The notes: generated by a model from the letters alone, not told the origin. Numbered from the stretch's first letter, positions 1 through 8,880 are shown. The stretch: 64,000 nucleotides of DNA from [Clostridium] leptum DSM 753 (GCA_000154345.1 DS480348.1:124001-188000); one strand, 5' to 3'. Program-made: numbers and translations.

Positions 1-1
1 A

Positions 2-793
2 AAGCAGTACGCCGCATTTGCGGCAAATATAAAATCATGGGATGCCCTGCGCCAGAAGAAAACAAACTTTGTTCCGGGAGTCCTTCAGGTCGAAAAGGTC
101 ATCCTTCTGAGCAAAGCGGATTTTGACAAGCTCTCGGAGGATATCTCCCCGGATTATCCGTTCCTGCAAAACAACCGGAACCTTCTCAGCGCCGATCCGG
201 GCGGGGTGTTCCGCTGCCTGATGGTACGGGCAGAAGGGCAAGCAGAGCATCTGCTCATCTCACAGCGAAGGAATACCCTGTACCTGGGCTATGGGAAGGA
301 TTACCGCAAGGTGGACTTAAAAAGCGTTCCGGTGGAACGCCTGGTTTTAGAAGATCCGAAGGTGTACCAGGAACGGGCTGTGTTCCATCATCGGCCCCGC
401 TGCATGGAGGATACCATGGCAGAGCATCTCGGAATCTCTGCTCCAGAGCGCCAAACGGGGTTTAGGGTAGAACAGGTCGTCGTCCTCACCGATGAGCAGT
501 ACCGTCAGTTCCAGGAATGCGGCCTTGTGGAAGATCAGATTTTCCTATTTGAGTACAACGACAAGATGTGGTTTGACCCCGGCGACCTGTGCTGGCACTG
601 TGTGCTCGTCAAAGGCGAAACCAGCAGGGATGGCGTCCTGGTGGAAGCGGAGGGGTATTCTTATGCCCGTTACGCCGCCTTTGCCCCGGATTGCAGCAGG
701 CTTCGGCTGCGGGATGCCCCCGTCCACTATGAATACCCAGCAAAAGCGCCGGAGCAAGTAAAAGCACGAAAAAGGAATGAGCCGGAACGCTAA
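2..793 (+). CDS. Hypothetical ICE protein, 5' end outside window
   Basis: The reading frame is open from the first bases of the window to the TAA at 791-793, so the gene begins upstream and only the last 263 codons are visible. I do not recognise a catalytic motif. There is no signal peptide or membrane segment in the visible part, which is a soluble, mixed alpha/beta-looking sequence. It resembles uncharacterised proteins that sit just upstream of the mobilisation genes in Tn1549-like conjugative elements. It is followed within 10 bp by the mobC-like gene and probably belongs to the same transcript. An internal GTG at 206 could be mistaken for a start, but the frame continues well above it. 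Function unknown. Confidence 0.6.
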   Translation, partial: KQYAAFAANIKSWDALRQKKTNFVPGVLQVEKVILLSKADFDKLSEDISPDYPFLQNNRNLLSADPGGVFRCLMVRAEGQAEHLLISQRRNTLYLGYGKDYRKVDLKSVPVERLVLEDPKVYQERAVFHHRPRCMEDTMAEHLGISAPERQTGFRVEQVVVLTDEQYRQFQECGLVEDQIFLFEYNDKMWFDPGDLCWHCVLVKGETSRDGVLVEAEGYSYARYAAFAPDCSRLRLRDAPVHYEYPAKAPEQVKARKRNEPER

Positions 794-803
794 AGGAGTT
801 CAC

Positions 804-1112
804 ATGAGAAAACGAAACCATATCATTCCCCTCCATCTAAACAAAAAGGAACTGGCCCATCTGGAGGCCCAGGTGAAGCTCAGCGGCCTTGCCCGTGAGG
901 AATTTCTGCGCTCCCTCATCATGGGGGCGCAGCTGCAGGCGAGGCCCTGCACCCACCATGCCGACCTGCTTCACAAAGCGGCGGGTCTCTGCAATAATGC
1001 CAACCAGCTTGCCAAGGTCGCAAACACCTATGGCGAGGTCAGCCAGCAGAGCGTGGAGGAAATGACCAGCATCGCCCGTGCGGTCTGGAAGGAAGTGAAG
1101 GAGAACTGGTAA
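804..1112 (+). CDS. mobC: MobC-like relaxosome accessory protein
   Basis: A 102-residue basic protein. An N-terminal ribbon-helix-helix-like segment (I-I-P-L-H-L-N followed by a helix) leads into a conserved N-N-A-N-Q-L-A-K-type helix around residue 65, typical of MobC/relaxosome proteins that help the relaxase bind and melt oriT. ATG 804 is chosen because AAGGAG lies 6-7 bp upstream; the frame also opens at 777. The stop TAA at 1110-1112 directly abuts the relaxase ATG at 1113, so the two are translationally coupled. The assignment rests on length, the helix motif and position before a relaxase. Confidence 0.82.
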   Translation: MRKRNHIIPLHLNKKELAHLEAQVKLSGLAREEFLRSLIMGAQLQARPCTHHADLLHKAAGLCNNANQLAKVANTYGEVSQQSVEEMTSIARAVWKEVKENW

Positions 1113-2441
1113 ATGGCGTACACCAGCATTATCCCCGTGCACCGCCTGGACAATAGCGTGGACTATGTCCTGGATGAGAAAAAAACCTCCCGTTCCCAAA
1201 ACGCAGACTCCCTGCAGGCGGCGGTGGACTATGCCCTCAACAAGGATAAAACCGAGCAGGACCTGTTCTGCTCGGCCATTGGCTGTACGCTGGATTCCGC
1301 CTTTGAGGATATGTGCCAGATCAAGAGGATGTGGCACAAGGAAAAAGGGGTGCAGGGCTTCCACCTGGTACAGAGTTTCGCCGCCGGAGAGGTAACGCCG
1401 GAATTGGCACATCAGATTGGCCGGGAGCTTGCGGACCGTCTGCTGGGCGGCAGATTTCAAGTGGTCATCAGCACCCATTTAAACACCGGGCATATCCACA
1501 ATCATCTGGTTTGGAATTCTGTTTCCATCCAAACGGGCAAAAAGTACCGGAGCAATGAAAAGAACTACGTCACCGGGGTGCGCCGGATCTCCGATGAACT
1601 GTGCCGGAAATACCATCTCTCGGTCATCGACACTGAGAAATCAGAACAGGTGGCCCGCCCCTACGCCCAATGGCTGGCCGAGCAAGAGGGAAAGCCCACT
1701 TGGAAAACCGTCATCCAGCAGGATGTAGACTCCGCCATCACCGCCTCTCTCACGTGGAAGCAGTTCCTTCGGGTGCTGGAGCAGCGAGGGTACACCTTTC
1801 GCTTTGACAGAAAGTATCCCACACTGAAGCCTCCGGGGAAAGAGCGCACCGTCCGGTTCAAGACCCTGGGCAAAAACTACACGCCCGAAGCCATCCAGCG
1901 CCGCATCCTGTATCCCAAGCGCTCCGTACCGGCTGGGAAAAGAACACCGCCCGCCCATGGGTTGCTTCTCCTCCTTGGGGAAACGCAGCCCCGCAAGCTC
2001 ACCGGCCTGCGGGCGCTTTATTATTCCTACTTATATAAGGTGGGAGTGCTTCGCAAAAAACCGCCCTACCCCAGCTATGCCGTGCGGGAGGATATCCGCA
2101 AGCTGGACCAGCGGATCGAGCAGGCTGAGTTCATTTTTCAGCATCATGTGGAGGACCGTGGCCAGCTGGCCAGCCTCCGGCAGCAAGCGGAGGATGAAAT
2201 CGCTGTGCTGTTAAAGCAGCGCCAGAAACTCTACCGCTATGAGCCGGACTCCCCCCAGATCAGCGCCCTCACCGAGAAACTCCGGCAGCTTCGCCACACC
2301 GCCAAGCTGTGCCGGAACATTGAAACCCACTCTGTGGAGATGGAACAGCGCCTGCTGGCGGCCCAAGAGGAAGATCGCCAGCGTCAGGAACGGGAAGAAA
2401 AACAGCAAGAACGTAAAACGAAAGACGGACCCAGGAGGTGA
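1113..2441 (+). CDS. Relaxase/mobilisation nuclease (MobP-type)
   Basis: A 442-residue relaxase. By family function it nicks one strand at oriT and stays covalently attached for transfer. The metal-binding histidine cluster is visible as H122, H127, H129 and H131 in the stretch T-H-L-N-T-G-H-I-H-N-H, followed by N-S-V. This is the classical motif III of relaxase/mobilisation nuclease domains (Pfam Relaxase). The catalytic tyrosine is probably one of the N-terminal tyrosines (Y3 or Y18). The C-terminal 120 residues are Gln/Glu/Arg-rich and predicted coiled coil. It starts immediately after mobC, and its stop overlaps the Shine-Dalgarno sequence of the next gene. Full length, no disruption seen. 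Confidence 0.9.
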   Translation: MAYTSIIPVHRLDNSVDYVLDEKKTSRSQNADSLQAAVDYALNKDKTEQDLFCSAIGCTLDSAFEDMCQIKRMWHKEKGVQGFHLVQSFAAGEVTPELAHQIGRELADRLLGGRFQVVISTHLNTGHIHNHLVWNSVSIQTGKKYRSNEKNYVTGVRRISDELCRKYHLSVIDTEKSEQVARPYAQWLAEQEGKPTWKTVIQQDVDSAITASLTWKQFLRVLEQRGYTFRFDRKYPTLKPPGKERTVRFKTLGKNYTPEAIQRRILYPKRSVPAGKRTPPAHGLLLLLGETQPRKLTGLRALYYSYLYKVGVLRKKPPYPSYAVREDIRKLDQRIEQAEFIFQHHVEDRGQLASLRQQAEDEIAVLLKQRQKLYRYEPDSPQISALTEKLRQLRHTAKLCRNIETHSVEMEQRLLAAQEEDRQRQEREEKQQERKTKDGPRR

Positions 2442-2445
2442 TTGA

Positions 2446-2715
2446 TTGAACAGGATCCCCAGCAGAGAACAGGTGGAACGCCTCCGGCAGCGATACCCTG
2501 CCGGAACCCGTATCGTCCTGCACTCCATGGATGATGCCCAGGCCCCGCCGCCTGGCACCATGGGTACGGTTGTCTATGTAGACGATATGGGGCAGCTTGG
2601 AGTCGAATGGGACAACGGTTCCGCCCTGTCTCTTATCCCCGGTGAAGATTCCTTTTCCAAGGTCTCCGTACCGGAAAAGGAAAAACAGAAACGCTCCCGT
2701 GATTTGGAGCGGTGA
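2446..2715 (+). CDS. DUF4314 protein
   Basis: An 89-residue protein whose core (Y-P-A-G-T-R-I-V-L, then P-P-G-T-M-G-T-V, then V-D-D-x-G-Q and W-D-N-G-S) matches the DUF4314 family, small SH3-like proteins common in conjugative elements of Clostridia. The start is TTG at 2446, placed 5 bp after AGGAGGTG; no ATG is available in frame before the conserved core. It lies 4 bp downstream of the relaxase and upstream of pcfB in one operon. Molecular function is unknown. Confidence 0.8.
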   Translation: MNRIPSREQVERLRQRYPAGTRIVLHSMDDAQAPPPGTMGTVVYVDDMGQLGVEWDNGSALSLIPGEDSFSKVSVPEKEKQKRSRDLER

Positions 2716-2731
2716 AAGCGAGGTGATTTGA

Positions 2732-3547
2732 CTGAACTACGGAAGCGATCCCGCCGACCAAATCGTCCGATTTACCCTTGAGGGTACCGAGGTGGCCCTC
2801 AAGCTGTCGGGGCTGGCGGCAAAGAATTTTGCGCTGTTCGTCTATGCGGTATTAAAGGATCAGAAAAAAACCCGTGGTAAGACACGGCTGGTACGGATGC
2901 TCAAAGAACAGCGCCCTTTCAAATTCTTTAAGGTGCCGGTAAGTTATATGAAGGAATTTGCCAGGGAAGCCAAGGAGCACGGGCTCCTATACGTCCCCAT
3001 TCGGAACCGGCAGAAGTCTGACCGCATCGAGGTAGTCGTGTTTGCCGATGACGCCTCCAAGATCCAGCGCATCTATGACAACCTCGGCCTGGATTACGTT
3101 GCGGCCCAGGCTGGTGACGCCACTGTGGAGAAAGCGCCTGTGCAGGAGAAACAGCCCCCCGCCGCCGCTGCTCCCAGCAGGACGGAAACCGTCCAGACGG
3201 AGCAGGGCGCGGTGGAATTTGAGGTGGGCGGCTTCGAGGATGAGATCGAACTCTCCTCCGTACCGGACCAGGAGGAAGGGGCAAATTTTACTCCTGGCCG
3301 GGAGAAGGACCCTGTGCAGGGGGAGGCGGCAAGGAGTCCGTCAGAGAATTCCTCGCCCGACAGAAGTTCTTCGCCCGGTCCAACCGGCAGTGAACCGGCG
3401 CCTGAGCAAAAGCCCTCTGTGAGAAAACAGCTGCAGGAGATCCGGCAGAAGCAGATCCAGAAGAAGGAGGAACGGGCCAGGCAACCCCAGCGTGAGCACG
3501 CTGCGCCCAGCCGCAGCAGGAAAAAGAAAAAGCAGAAAGGAAGGTAA
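2732..3547 (+). CDS. pcfB: PcfB-family conjugation accessory protein (DUF3801)
   Basis: PcfB works with the relaxase PcfG and coupling protein PcfC in Gram-positive conjugation (pCF10 family knowledge). The N-terminal 110 residues (L-K-L-S-G-L-A-A-K-N-F-A-L, then K-T-R-G-K-T-R-L, then P-F-K-F-F-K-V) carry the family signature. The rest is a low-complexity acidic/Pro region ending in a strongly basic Lys/Arg tail. Homologous sequence extends upstream of the first ATG/GTG/TTG (GTG 2792) to CTG 2732, which sits 6 bp after GAGGTG and directly after an in-frame TGA. I therefore place the start at CTG 2732, a rare initiation codon. With that start the protein is 271 residues. Confidence 0.75.
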   Translation: MNYGSDPADQIVRFTLEGTEVALKLSGLAAKNFALFVYAVLKDQKKTRGKTRLVRMLKEQRPFKFFKVPVSYMKEFAREAKEHGLLYVPIRNRQKSDRIEVVVFADDASKIQRIYDNLGLDYVAAQAGDATVEKAPVQEKQPPAAAAPSRTETVQTEQGAVEFEVGGFEDEIELSSVPDQEEGANFTPGREKDPVQGEAARSPSENSSPDRSSSPGPTGSEPAPEQKPSVRKQLQEIRQKQIQKKEERARQPQREHAAPSRSRKKKKQKGR

Positions 3548-3568
3548 TGCAGTATCGATTTAAGTACA

Positions 3569-4510
3569 TTGATTGGCAAGCAGCAGGAGCCGCAGCCCCA
3601 GCAGGAGCCGCCCCGCCTTTCCAAAGAGGAATACGCCGCCATGCGAAAGGCAGAACGGGAAGAACTTCAGGCAAGGGTGGATGCCCAGGCCCAGGAGGTG
3701 TTCCGGGATGACGCCTCTATGAAAGGGTTTCTCAATTTCATGGCACAGTGCACCCCGCAGAGCACTCGGAACCTTCTCATCCTCTATGAACAGGATCCCA
3801 CCATCACTCATCCCCGCACTTTCGACAAGTGGAAAGAGACCGGGCGTTCCCTGCGAAGCGGTGTGACGGGGTATGCGTTCTACGCCGACCAGGAGTATGA
3901 ACGGGAGGATGGCACCAAGGGCAGCGGCTTCACCATCACCAAAGCCTTTGACATTTCTCAGACCAGGGGGCAGCAGCCCCTGCCCTCCCAGCAGCGGCTG
4001 CCGGAGGAGATCATCGCTGCCATGGTGGAGCAGAGTCCTGTTCCGCTGGCCATTTCCGATCAGCTGCCCCAGGGAGTGCAGGCGCAGTATGTCCCAAAGC
4101 AGCGCACTATCTATGTGAGAAACGGGATGGACGAAACTGCTACGATTTGCGCCATCGCCCGTGAGCAGGCCCATGCTGGTTTTGACACCGTAGGCAGCGG
4201 CTATTACCGGCAGGCGTATGCGCCCCAAGCCTATTGCGCGGCCTATGTGGTGGCACAGAAACTGGGGCTGGACACCTCCGCTTTCCACTTTGATAAGGTG
4301 TGCCAGACCTGTGCCGGGATGGAGGTCCAGGAGAAGAAAGGGTTCATCAGCGACGTCAAGCGGGCGGCCTATGCCATCAACCGGGATATGCAGCGGAGTT
4401 TTCGAGAGATGGAGCAGACCATCCGGCCGGATGAATTCTCCGTAGAGTCTCCCAAGCCCGTCAAAACGCCCAAGGCCAAAGAGGACAAGGAAAAGGAAGC
4501 GGCCAGATAA
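3569..4510 (+). CDS. LtrC/ArdC-like conjugation protein
   Basis: About 313 residues. The segment M-K-G-F-L-N-F-M-A-Q, then T-R-N-L-L-I-L-Y-E-Q, then T-F-D-K-W-K-E-T-G-R is the ArdC N-terminal-like ssDNA-binding fold seen in LtrC proteins of Tn916/Tn1549 elements. The family often continues into a zincin-like domain with HExxH. Here the equivalent place reads R-E-Q-A-H-A, so a metalloprotease activity is unlikely. The start is uncertain: TTG 3569 is the first usual start codon, but the only good ribosome-binding site (GGAAGG, 3538-3543) points to a codon near 3551-3554 that is not ATG, GTG or TTG. An ATG at 3547 is in another frame. Confidence 0.72.
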   Translation: MIGKQQEPQPQQEPPRLSKEEYAAMRKAEREELQARVDAQAQEVFRDDASMKGFLNFMAQCTPQSTRNLLILYEQDPTITHPRTFDKWKETGRSLRSGVTGYAFYADQEYEREDGTKGSGFTITKAFDISQTRGQQPLPSQQRLPEEIIAAMVEQSPVPLAISDQLPQGVQAQYVPKQRTIYVRNGMDETATICAIAREQAHAGFDTVGSGYYRQAYAPQAYCAAYVVAQKLGLDTSAFHFDKVCQTCAGMEVQEKKGFISDVKRAAYAINRDMQRSFREMEQTIRPDEFSVESPKPVKTPKAKEDKEKEAAR

Positions 4511-4615
4511 CGGCTCCCGCCGAGAGTTTTCCGTTTGTTTTCTTCTGTGCGGTAGCTTTCTACAAGGCGTTGTGATATGGTGATGATGAAAAGCTACAGA
4601 AAGGCAGGGGTACCT

Positions 4616-4918
4616 ATGGAAAAGCAAAGGATGCTAAAGATGAGCCAGCTGGAACAGGATATGCTGGTCAAGGCCCTTTGCGATGCGCAGAGCGATGTGC
4701 AGCCCAAACAGGCCGAGGAAATGCGTTCCCTTGCTGCGAAAACCGTCCGCGCTCCCCGCCGCAGGCTGTACTTGAGCGACGAGGAATTCGGGCGGGCGGT
4801 ACAGGCCCTAAACCGGAAGCGCAACGCCTATCTGTCGGCAGGACGGAGCAGCGTGGGGTTTGACCGCATTCTCCTCAAGCTGTTGAACAGCAAGTACCGG
4901 CATACGCCGGTCAGATAA
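4616..4918 (+). CDS. Small hypothetical ICE protein
   Basis: A 100-residue basic protein, rich in helix-forming residues, with no recognised domain. ATG 4616 is preferred over the earlier in-frame start at 4577 because CAGGGG precedes it at a normal distance. It lies between the LtrC-like gene and a strong terminator at 4930-4978, so it appears to be the last gene of the relaxase transcript. The upstream 105 bp contain an inverted GTAGCTTT/AAAGCTAC pair. Role unknown; similar short proteins occur at this position in related conjugative elements. Confidence 0.6.
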   Translation: MEKQRMLKMSQLEQDMLVKALCDAQSDVQPKQAEEMRSLAAKTVRAPRRRLYLSDEEFGRAVQALNRKRNAYLSAGRSSVGFDRILLKLLNSKYRHTPVR

Positions 4919-4929
4919 GTCCATTCACT

Positions 4930-4978
4930 CCCCCCGAAGCCTGTGGGTTCTCCCCATGGGCTTCGGGGGCTTTTTTTG
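4930..4978 (+). terminator. Rho-independent terminator
   Basis: An 11-bp GC-rich stem (CCCCCGAAGCC paired with GGCTTCGGGGG at 4959-4969) is followed by a run of seven T. It ends the mobilisation operon before the PP-loop gene. Confidence 0.9.
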
Positions 4979-4997
4979 TTTTCTGCAAAAAGGAGGG

Positions 4998-5798
4998 ATC
5001 TATAAGAAAAGCACAAAACACGTAATTTCATTATCCGGCGGGAAAGACAGCACCGCCCTGCTGCTGCGTATGCTGGAGGAAAAGATGCCGGTAGACGTTA
5101 TCCTTTTCTGCGACACCGGATTGGAGTTTCCTCAGATGTACGAGCATCTGGACAAGGTAGAGCAGTACACCGGCAGGGCTATCACCCGGCTGAAGCCGCC
5201 CCATAGCTTCGAATACTTTTTCTATGAGTATTCGCCAGAGCGAAAGAATCCGGCCCTGTCCAAATACCGCGGCCTCAGCTGGCCCGGCCCCAAGCAACGC
5301 TGGTGCACCGGGCGGTTGAAGCACCGGGTCATTGACGCTTACTTAAAGGAACTAAAGCAGGAATACCACATCGTCCAATATGTAGGCATTGCCGCCGACG
5401 AAGCCCATCGGGTGCGGGAATACTGCTATCCCTTGGTAGATTGGGGCATGACCGAAGCCGACTGCCTGTGCTACTGCAGGGAGAGAGGGTTCGATTGGGG
5501 CGGCCTGTACGATGTTTTCCGGCGTGTGTCCTGCTGGTGCTGTCCCTTGCAGCCGCTCAGTGAACTGAGGAAACTCTACGCCCTTTTTCCAGAACTGTGG
5601 CAAAAACTCCGAGCCATGGATGCCCATACCTGGCGGCAGTTCCGGGCAGATTACTCTGTGCGGCAGCTGGAACTGCGCTTTCAGTTCGAACAGCAGTGCT
5701 GGCAAGCCGGCATCTCTCTCACAAGCCGTGAGTTCTTCCGCCTGCTGAAAGAGCATCTTCAAAAGCAGGAAGGGGTGGGTGCTCCTTCGACGGTATAG
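4998..5798 (+). CDS. PAPS-reductase-family PP-loop protein
   Basis: About 266 residues. The N-terminus has the PP-loop S-L-S-G-G-K-D-S-T-A, which binds ATP and activates an oxygen or sulfur for adenylation or reduction in the adenine-nucleotide alpha-hydrolase superfamily. Downstream lie W-C-T-G-R-L-K and a cysteine-rich stretch (C-L-C-Y-C-R-E-R, then S-C-W-C-C-P-L) that could coordinate an iron-sulfur cluster, as in DndC/PAPS-reductase relatives. Assimilatory sulfate reduction is improbable in this context; such genes recur in Tn1549-like elements with unknown roles. The terminator at 4930-4978 excludes starts further upstream. AAGGAGG at 4990-4996 marks initiation, but the following codons (ATC, TAT, AAG) include no standard start. 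ATC 4998 is given as a boundary only. Confidence 0.72.
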   Translation: MYKKSTKHVISLSGGKDSTALLLRMLEEKMPVDVILFCDTGLEFPQMYEHLDKVEQYTGRAITRLKPPHSFEYFFYEYSPERKNPALSKYRGLSWPGPKQRWCTGRLKHRVIDAYLKELKQEYHIVQYVGIAADEAHRVREYCYPLVDWGMTEADCLCYCRERGFDWGGLYDVFRRVSCWCCPLQPLSELRKLYALFPELWQKLRAMDAHTWRQFRADYSVRQLELRFQFEQQCWQAGISLTSREFFRLLKEHLQKQEGVGAPSTV

Positions 5799-5821
5799 CT
5801 GCACGGAAAAATCCATGGTGG

Positions 5822-7555
5822 GTGTGGCTACTGCCGCTGCCCATCGTTTGGTGGGCAGCCCTTTTGGTGGCCGGAAGCTGGAGCGCCGGGATGAACCTCG
5901 TGGATCTGCTGGGGAAACTCTCCGCGGCCATGAACAGTCCCTTTGCCATCCACTGGACGGAGTATTCCGCCCGGTGCCTGCTGTTCTTTACCATGGGGTA
6001 TGGGATCGTGGCGCTGACGGTGGCCTCCAGCCGGAAGAACCGCCGCCGTGGTGCAGAACACGGCTCCGCCCAATGGGGCGATGTGTTTCAGATCGCCAAG
6101 CGGTACCGGGATAAGAAGCACCCGAAGGAAAATCTCATCCTGACCCAGCACTTTCAGATGGGGCTGGACGGTCATAAACACAAGCGCAATACCAATGTGC
6201 TGGTGATTGGGGGCAGCGGCGCCGGAAAAAGCCGCTCCTACGCCATTCCCAACGCCCTGAACTGCGGGAACTGCTCCATGGTGATTTGCGATCCGAAATC
6301 CGAAATCCTGCGGAAAACCGGAGGGGCTCTGAAAGCCAATGGCTATGAGGTGCGGGTGTTCGACCTGCTCAGCCCCGACACCTCCTTCTGCTACAACCCC
6401 TTGGCCTATGTGCGGGATGACAAAGACGTGCTTCGCCTTATCGAAACCCTCATCCAGAGCACCACCCCGCCCGGAGCACAGAGCAGCGACCCGTTCTGGA
6501 CCAAGTCGGAAACGGCGCTGCTCCAGGCCCTGGTGCTCTATCTCATGCACGAAGCCCCAAAAGAAGAACAAAACTTCGCCATGGTGATGGAGATGCTGGC
6601 CGCCGCCGAGGTGCGGGAGGAAGATGAGGAATACGAGTCCCCCTTGGACATCCTGTTCGCCCGTTTGGAGATGCGGGACCCGGAGAGCATTGCCGTGAAG
6701 CAGTACCATGTGTTTAAAATGGGGGCCGGAAAAACCCTAAAATCCATTTTAATTAGTGTTGGCGTCCGGCTGTCCGCCTTCAACCTGCCGCAGATCGCCC
6801 GGCTCACCTATACCGACGACCTCCATCTGGAGGAACTGGGTGAAAAGAAGGTGGCCCTGTTCTGCTGCATCCCGGACAGCGATAAATCCCTCAACTACCT
6901 TGTGGGCATGATTTACGGCCAGCTCATCCAGGCGCTGTACTATGTGGCAGACCGGAAATACAAAGGCCGCCTGCCGGTGCCGGTGCATCTCCTCATCGAC
7001 GAGGCCCCCAACATCGCCCTGCCTACGGACAACTTCCTGCCTTGGCTTTCCACCATGCGGAGCCGGAACATCTTTTGTTCCTACATCGCTCAGAACATGG
7101 CCCAGCTCAAGGCGCTGTTCAAGGAGCAGTGGGAGTCCCTGGTGGGGTTGTGCGATGAGTTTTTATATCTCGGCGGCAACGAGAAGGAAACCCACAAGTA
7201 CGTCTCCGAGCTCATGGGCAAGGAAACGCTGGATACCAACACCTACGGCCACAGCCGGGGGCGAAGCGGCAGCTTCAGCGTCAACGACCAGCAGACGGGT
7301 AGGGAACTGCTCACCCCCGACGAGGTACGGATGCTGGATAACCGCAAGGCGATTTTGTTCGTCCGTGGGGAGCGCCCCATGCTGGACGATAAGTACGACC
7401 TGATGCGCCACCCCAATATCCGGCTTACCGAAGATGGGGGCGCTGCGCCCTACGACTATACCCAGGCGAAAGACGCCGCAAACGATTTGGACTATTCTCC
7501 GGAGCAGTACGAGGATTTCGAACTGTTGGATCCGGAGGACTTTTTGAAGCCTTAA
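5822..7555 (+). CDS. virD4: VirD4/PcfC-type coupling ATPase
   Basis: The type IV coupling protein that links the relaxosome to the transfer channel at the inner membrane. Two N-terminal membrane segments (about residues 5-25 and 52-69) precede the nucleotide-binding domain with Walker A G-G-S-G-A-G-K-S (130-137). The P-K-S-E element and Walker B L-L-I-D-E-A-P-N-I follow, then an all-alpha-domain insertion. Length (577 residues) is usual for the family. GTG 5822 is the first standard start codon; the preceding open frame (K-N-P-W-W-V) looks conserved and hydrophobic, so initiation may lie slightly upstream at a non-standard codon. It overlaps the spacer after the PP-loop gene and precedes the channel genes. 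Confidence 0.9.
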   Translation: MWLLPLPIVWWAALLVAGSWSAGMNLVDLLGKLSAAMNSPFAIHWTEYSARCLLFFTMGYGIVALTVASSRKNRRRGAEHGSAQWGDVFQIAKRYRDKKHPKENLILTQHFQMGLDGHKHKRNTNVLVIGGSGAGKSRSYAIPNALNCGNCSMVICDPKSEILRKTGGALKANGYEVRVFDLLSPDTSFCYNPLAYVRDDKDVLRLIETLIQSTTPPGAQSSDPFWTKSETALLQALVLYLMHEAPKEEQNFAMVMEMLAAAEVREEDEEYESPLDILFARLEMRDPESIAVKQYHVFKMGAGKTLKSILISVGVRLSAFNLPQIARLTYTDDLHLEELGEKKVALFCCIPDSDKSLNYLVGMIYGQLIQALYYVADRKYKGRLPVPVHLLIDEAPNIALPTDNFLPWLSTMRSRNIFCSYIAQNMAQLKALFKEQWESLVGLCDEFLYLGGNEKETHKYVSELMGKETLDTNTYGHSRGRSGSFSVNDQQTGRELLTPDEVRMLDNRKAILFVRGERPMLDDKYDLMRHPNIRLTEDGGAAPYDYTQAKDAANDLDYSPEQYEDFELLDPEDFLKP

Positions 7556-7576
7556 ACTACACAATGAATTGGAGGA

Positions 7577-7960
7577 ATGCTTCTGAAGAATATTCTGCAT
7601 CATTGGATTTCCAAGAAAAATCGCAACAAGAAGAACGACAGGCCCCAGGGCGCTCTGCCTCTTGGCAGAAAGGGCCGCTGCGGGTTTTCCGTCTATGCCG
7701 CCACCGTGCTGTGTGTCGGCTGCCTGTCTACCACTGCTTTCGCCGCCAGCGATCCGCTGACGGTAGTGAACAATCTCTCCACCTTCATCTTTTCCCTGAT
7801 CCGCGCCATCGGCCTGATTCTGCTGGGCTGGGGCGTGGTGCAGGTGGGCCTCTCCTTCCAGAGCCATGACCCCTCCCAGCGTTCCCAGGGCTTTCTCACC
7901 CTGGCGGGCGGCCTGGTCGTGACCTTTGCCAAGGAGATCCTCGACCTCATTACGGCCTGA
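7577..7960 (+). CDS. VirB2/Maff2-like small membrane protein
   Basis: A 127-residue protein with a basic N-terminus and two hydrophobic segments (about 40-60 and 70-90), then a C-terminal amphipathic/hydrophobic stretch. The region from S-D-P-L-T-V-V to the end resembles the short pilin-like or Maff2 proteins encoded between virD4 and virB6 in these elements (motif L-G-W-G-V-V-Q-V-G, then D-P-S-Q-R-S-Q-G-F). It is probably a channel component. ATG 7577 follows GGAGG at the right spacing. The first hydrophobic stretch ending A-F-A could be a cleaved signal. Confidence 0.7.
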   Translation: MLLKNILHHWISKKNRNKKNDRPQGALPLGRKGRCGFSVYAATVLCVGCLSTTAFAASDPLTVVNNLSTFIFSLIRAIGLILLGWGVVQVGLSFQSHDPSQRSQGFLTLAGGLVVTFAKEILDLITA

Positions 7961-8045
7961 GTTTCTGTGTTCCGGCAGCGGGGGCGTCCGCAGGGGCGCT
8001 CCCGCCTATTTTTTCTGAAGGAGGTGACCAGCCGGAAACTGGATC

Positions 8046-8863
8046 ATAGATAACCTGAATTCGGCGCTGGAAACATGGAACGACAAGCTGGCTGAAATCT
8101 GGACCTTGCTCACCCAGGACCCCGCCACCTTCAAAGGCGGTGGGATTTGGGGCGTCATGCTCAACATCAACGATGCGCTGAAAGCCATTGGCCTTGGATT
8201 GCTGGTGCTGTTCTTTGCAGTTGGTGTAGTCAAGACCTGTTCGAGCGTGGCCGATCTGAAGCGCCCGGAACACGCCCTCAAACTGTTTGTCCGCTTTGCC
8301 CTGGCAAAGGCGGCGGTGACCTATGGCCTGGATCTGATGCTGGCGGTGTTCCGCATTGTCCAGGGCATGGTCTCCACCATCATCACCAGGTCGGGCCTGT
8401 CGGGGAACACCGGCACGACCCTGCCCCAGGAGATCATCGACAAAATCAACGATGTGGGGTTTTGGGACTCCATCCCCCTGTGGGCGGTGACCCTCTTAGG
8501 CGGCCTGTTCATCACGGTTTTGTCGTTCATCATGATTCTGACGGTGTATAGCCGGATGTTTAAACTCTATATGTACACCGCCATCGCCCCGGTTCCGCTC
8601 TCCAGCTTTGCGGGGGAACCCACCAGCAATGTGGGCAAAAACTTCCTCCGCTCCTATGCCGGAGTGTGTCTGGAAGGGGCCATCATCGCATTGGCTGCAT
8701 CATCTTCTCCGTCATGGCGACCTCCCCGCCTGCGGTGGATCCCAATGTCTCGGCGGTGACCGCCGTGTGGAGTTACGTGGGCGAGCTCATTTTCAACCTG
8801 CTTGTTCTCGTAGGCGCCGTGCGGATGAGTGACCGCATCGTGAAAGAAATCTTGGGCCTGTGA
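8046..8863 (+). pseudogene. VirB6/TrbL-like channel protein, frameshifted
   Basis: Polytopic membrane protein of the transfer channel, in two frames. The first frame runs to a stop at 8759 and encodes the expected N-terminal T-W-N-D-K-L-A-E-I-W segment and several membrane helices. From about 8696 the family-like continuation (C-I-I-F-S-V-M-A-T, then a last membrane helix and M-S-D-R-I-V-K-E-I) lies in another frame up to 8863. The shift maps to 8691-8696, where one base appears to be missing next to GCATTGG. The unbroken product would be about 270 residues. The start is also unclear: AAGGAGGTGA ends at 8027, and the first in-frame codons after the TGA contain no ATG/GTG/TTG before conserved sequence; ATA 8046 is listed as an approximate boundary. 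Confidence 0.8.
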
Positions 8864-8880
8864 GCCGGAAGGAGTGAAGC

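Noticed and set aside
3547..3711. Short ORF from ATG 3547 with a good ribosome-binding site
   Set aside because: It lies in another frame inside the LtrC-like gene and its product is low-complexity Ala/Gly/Pro. The ribosome-binding site more likely serves the main gene with an unusual start.
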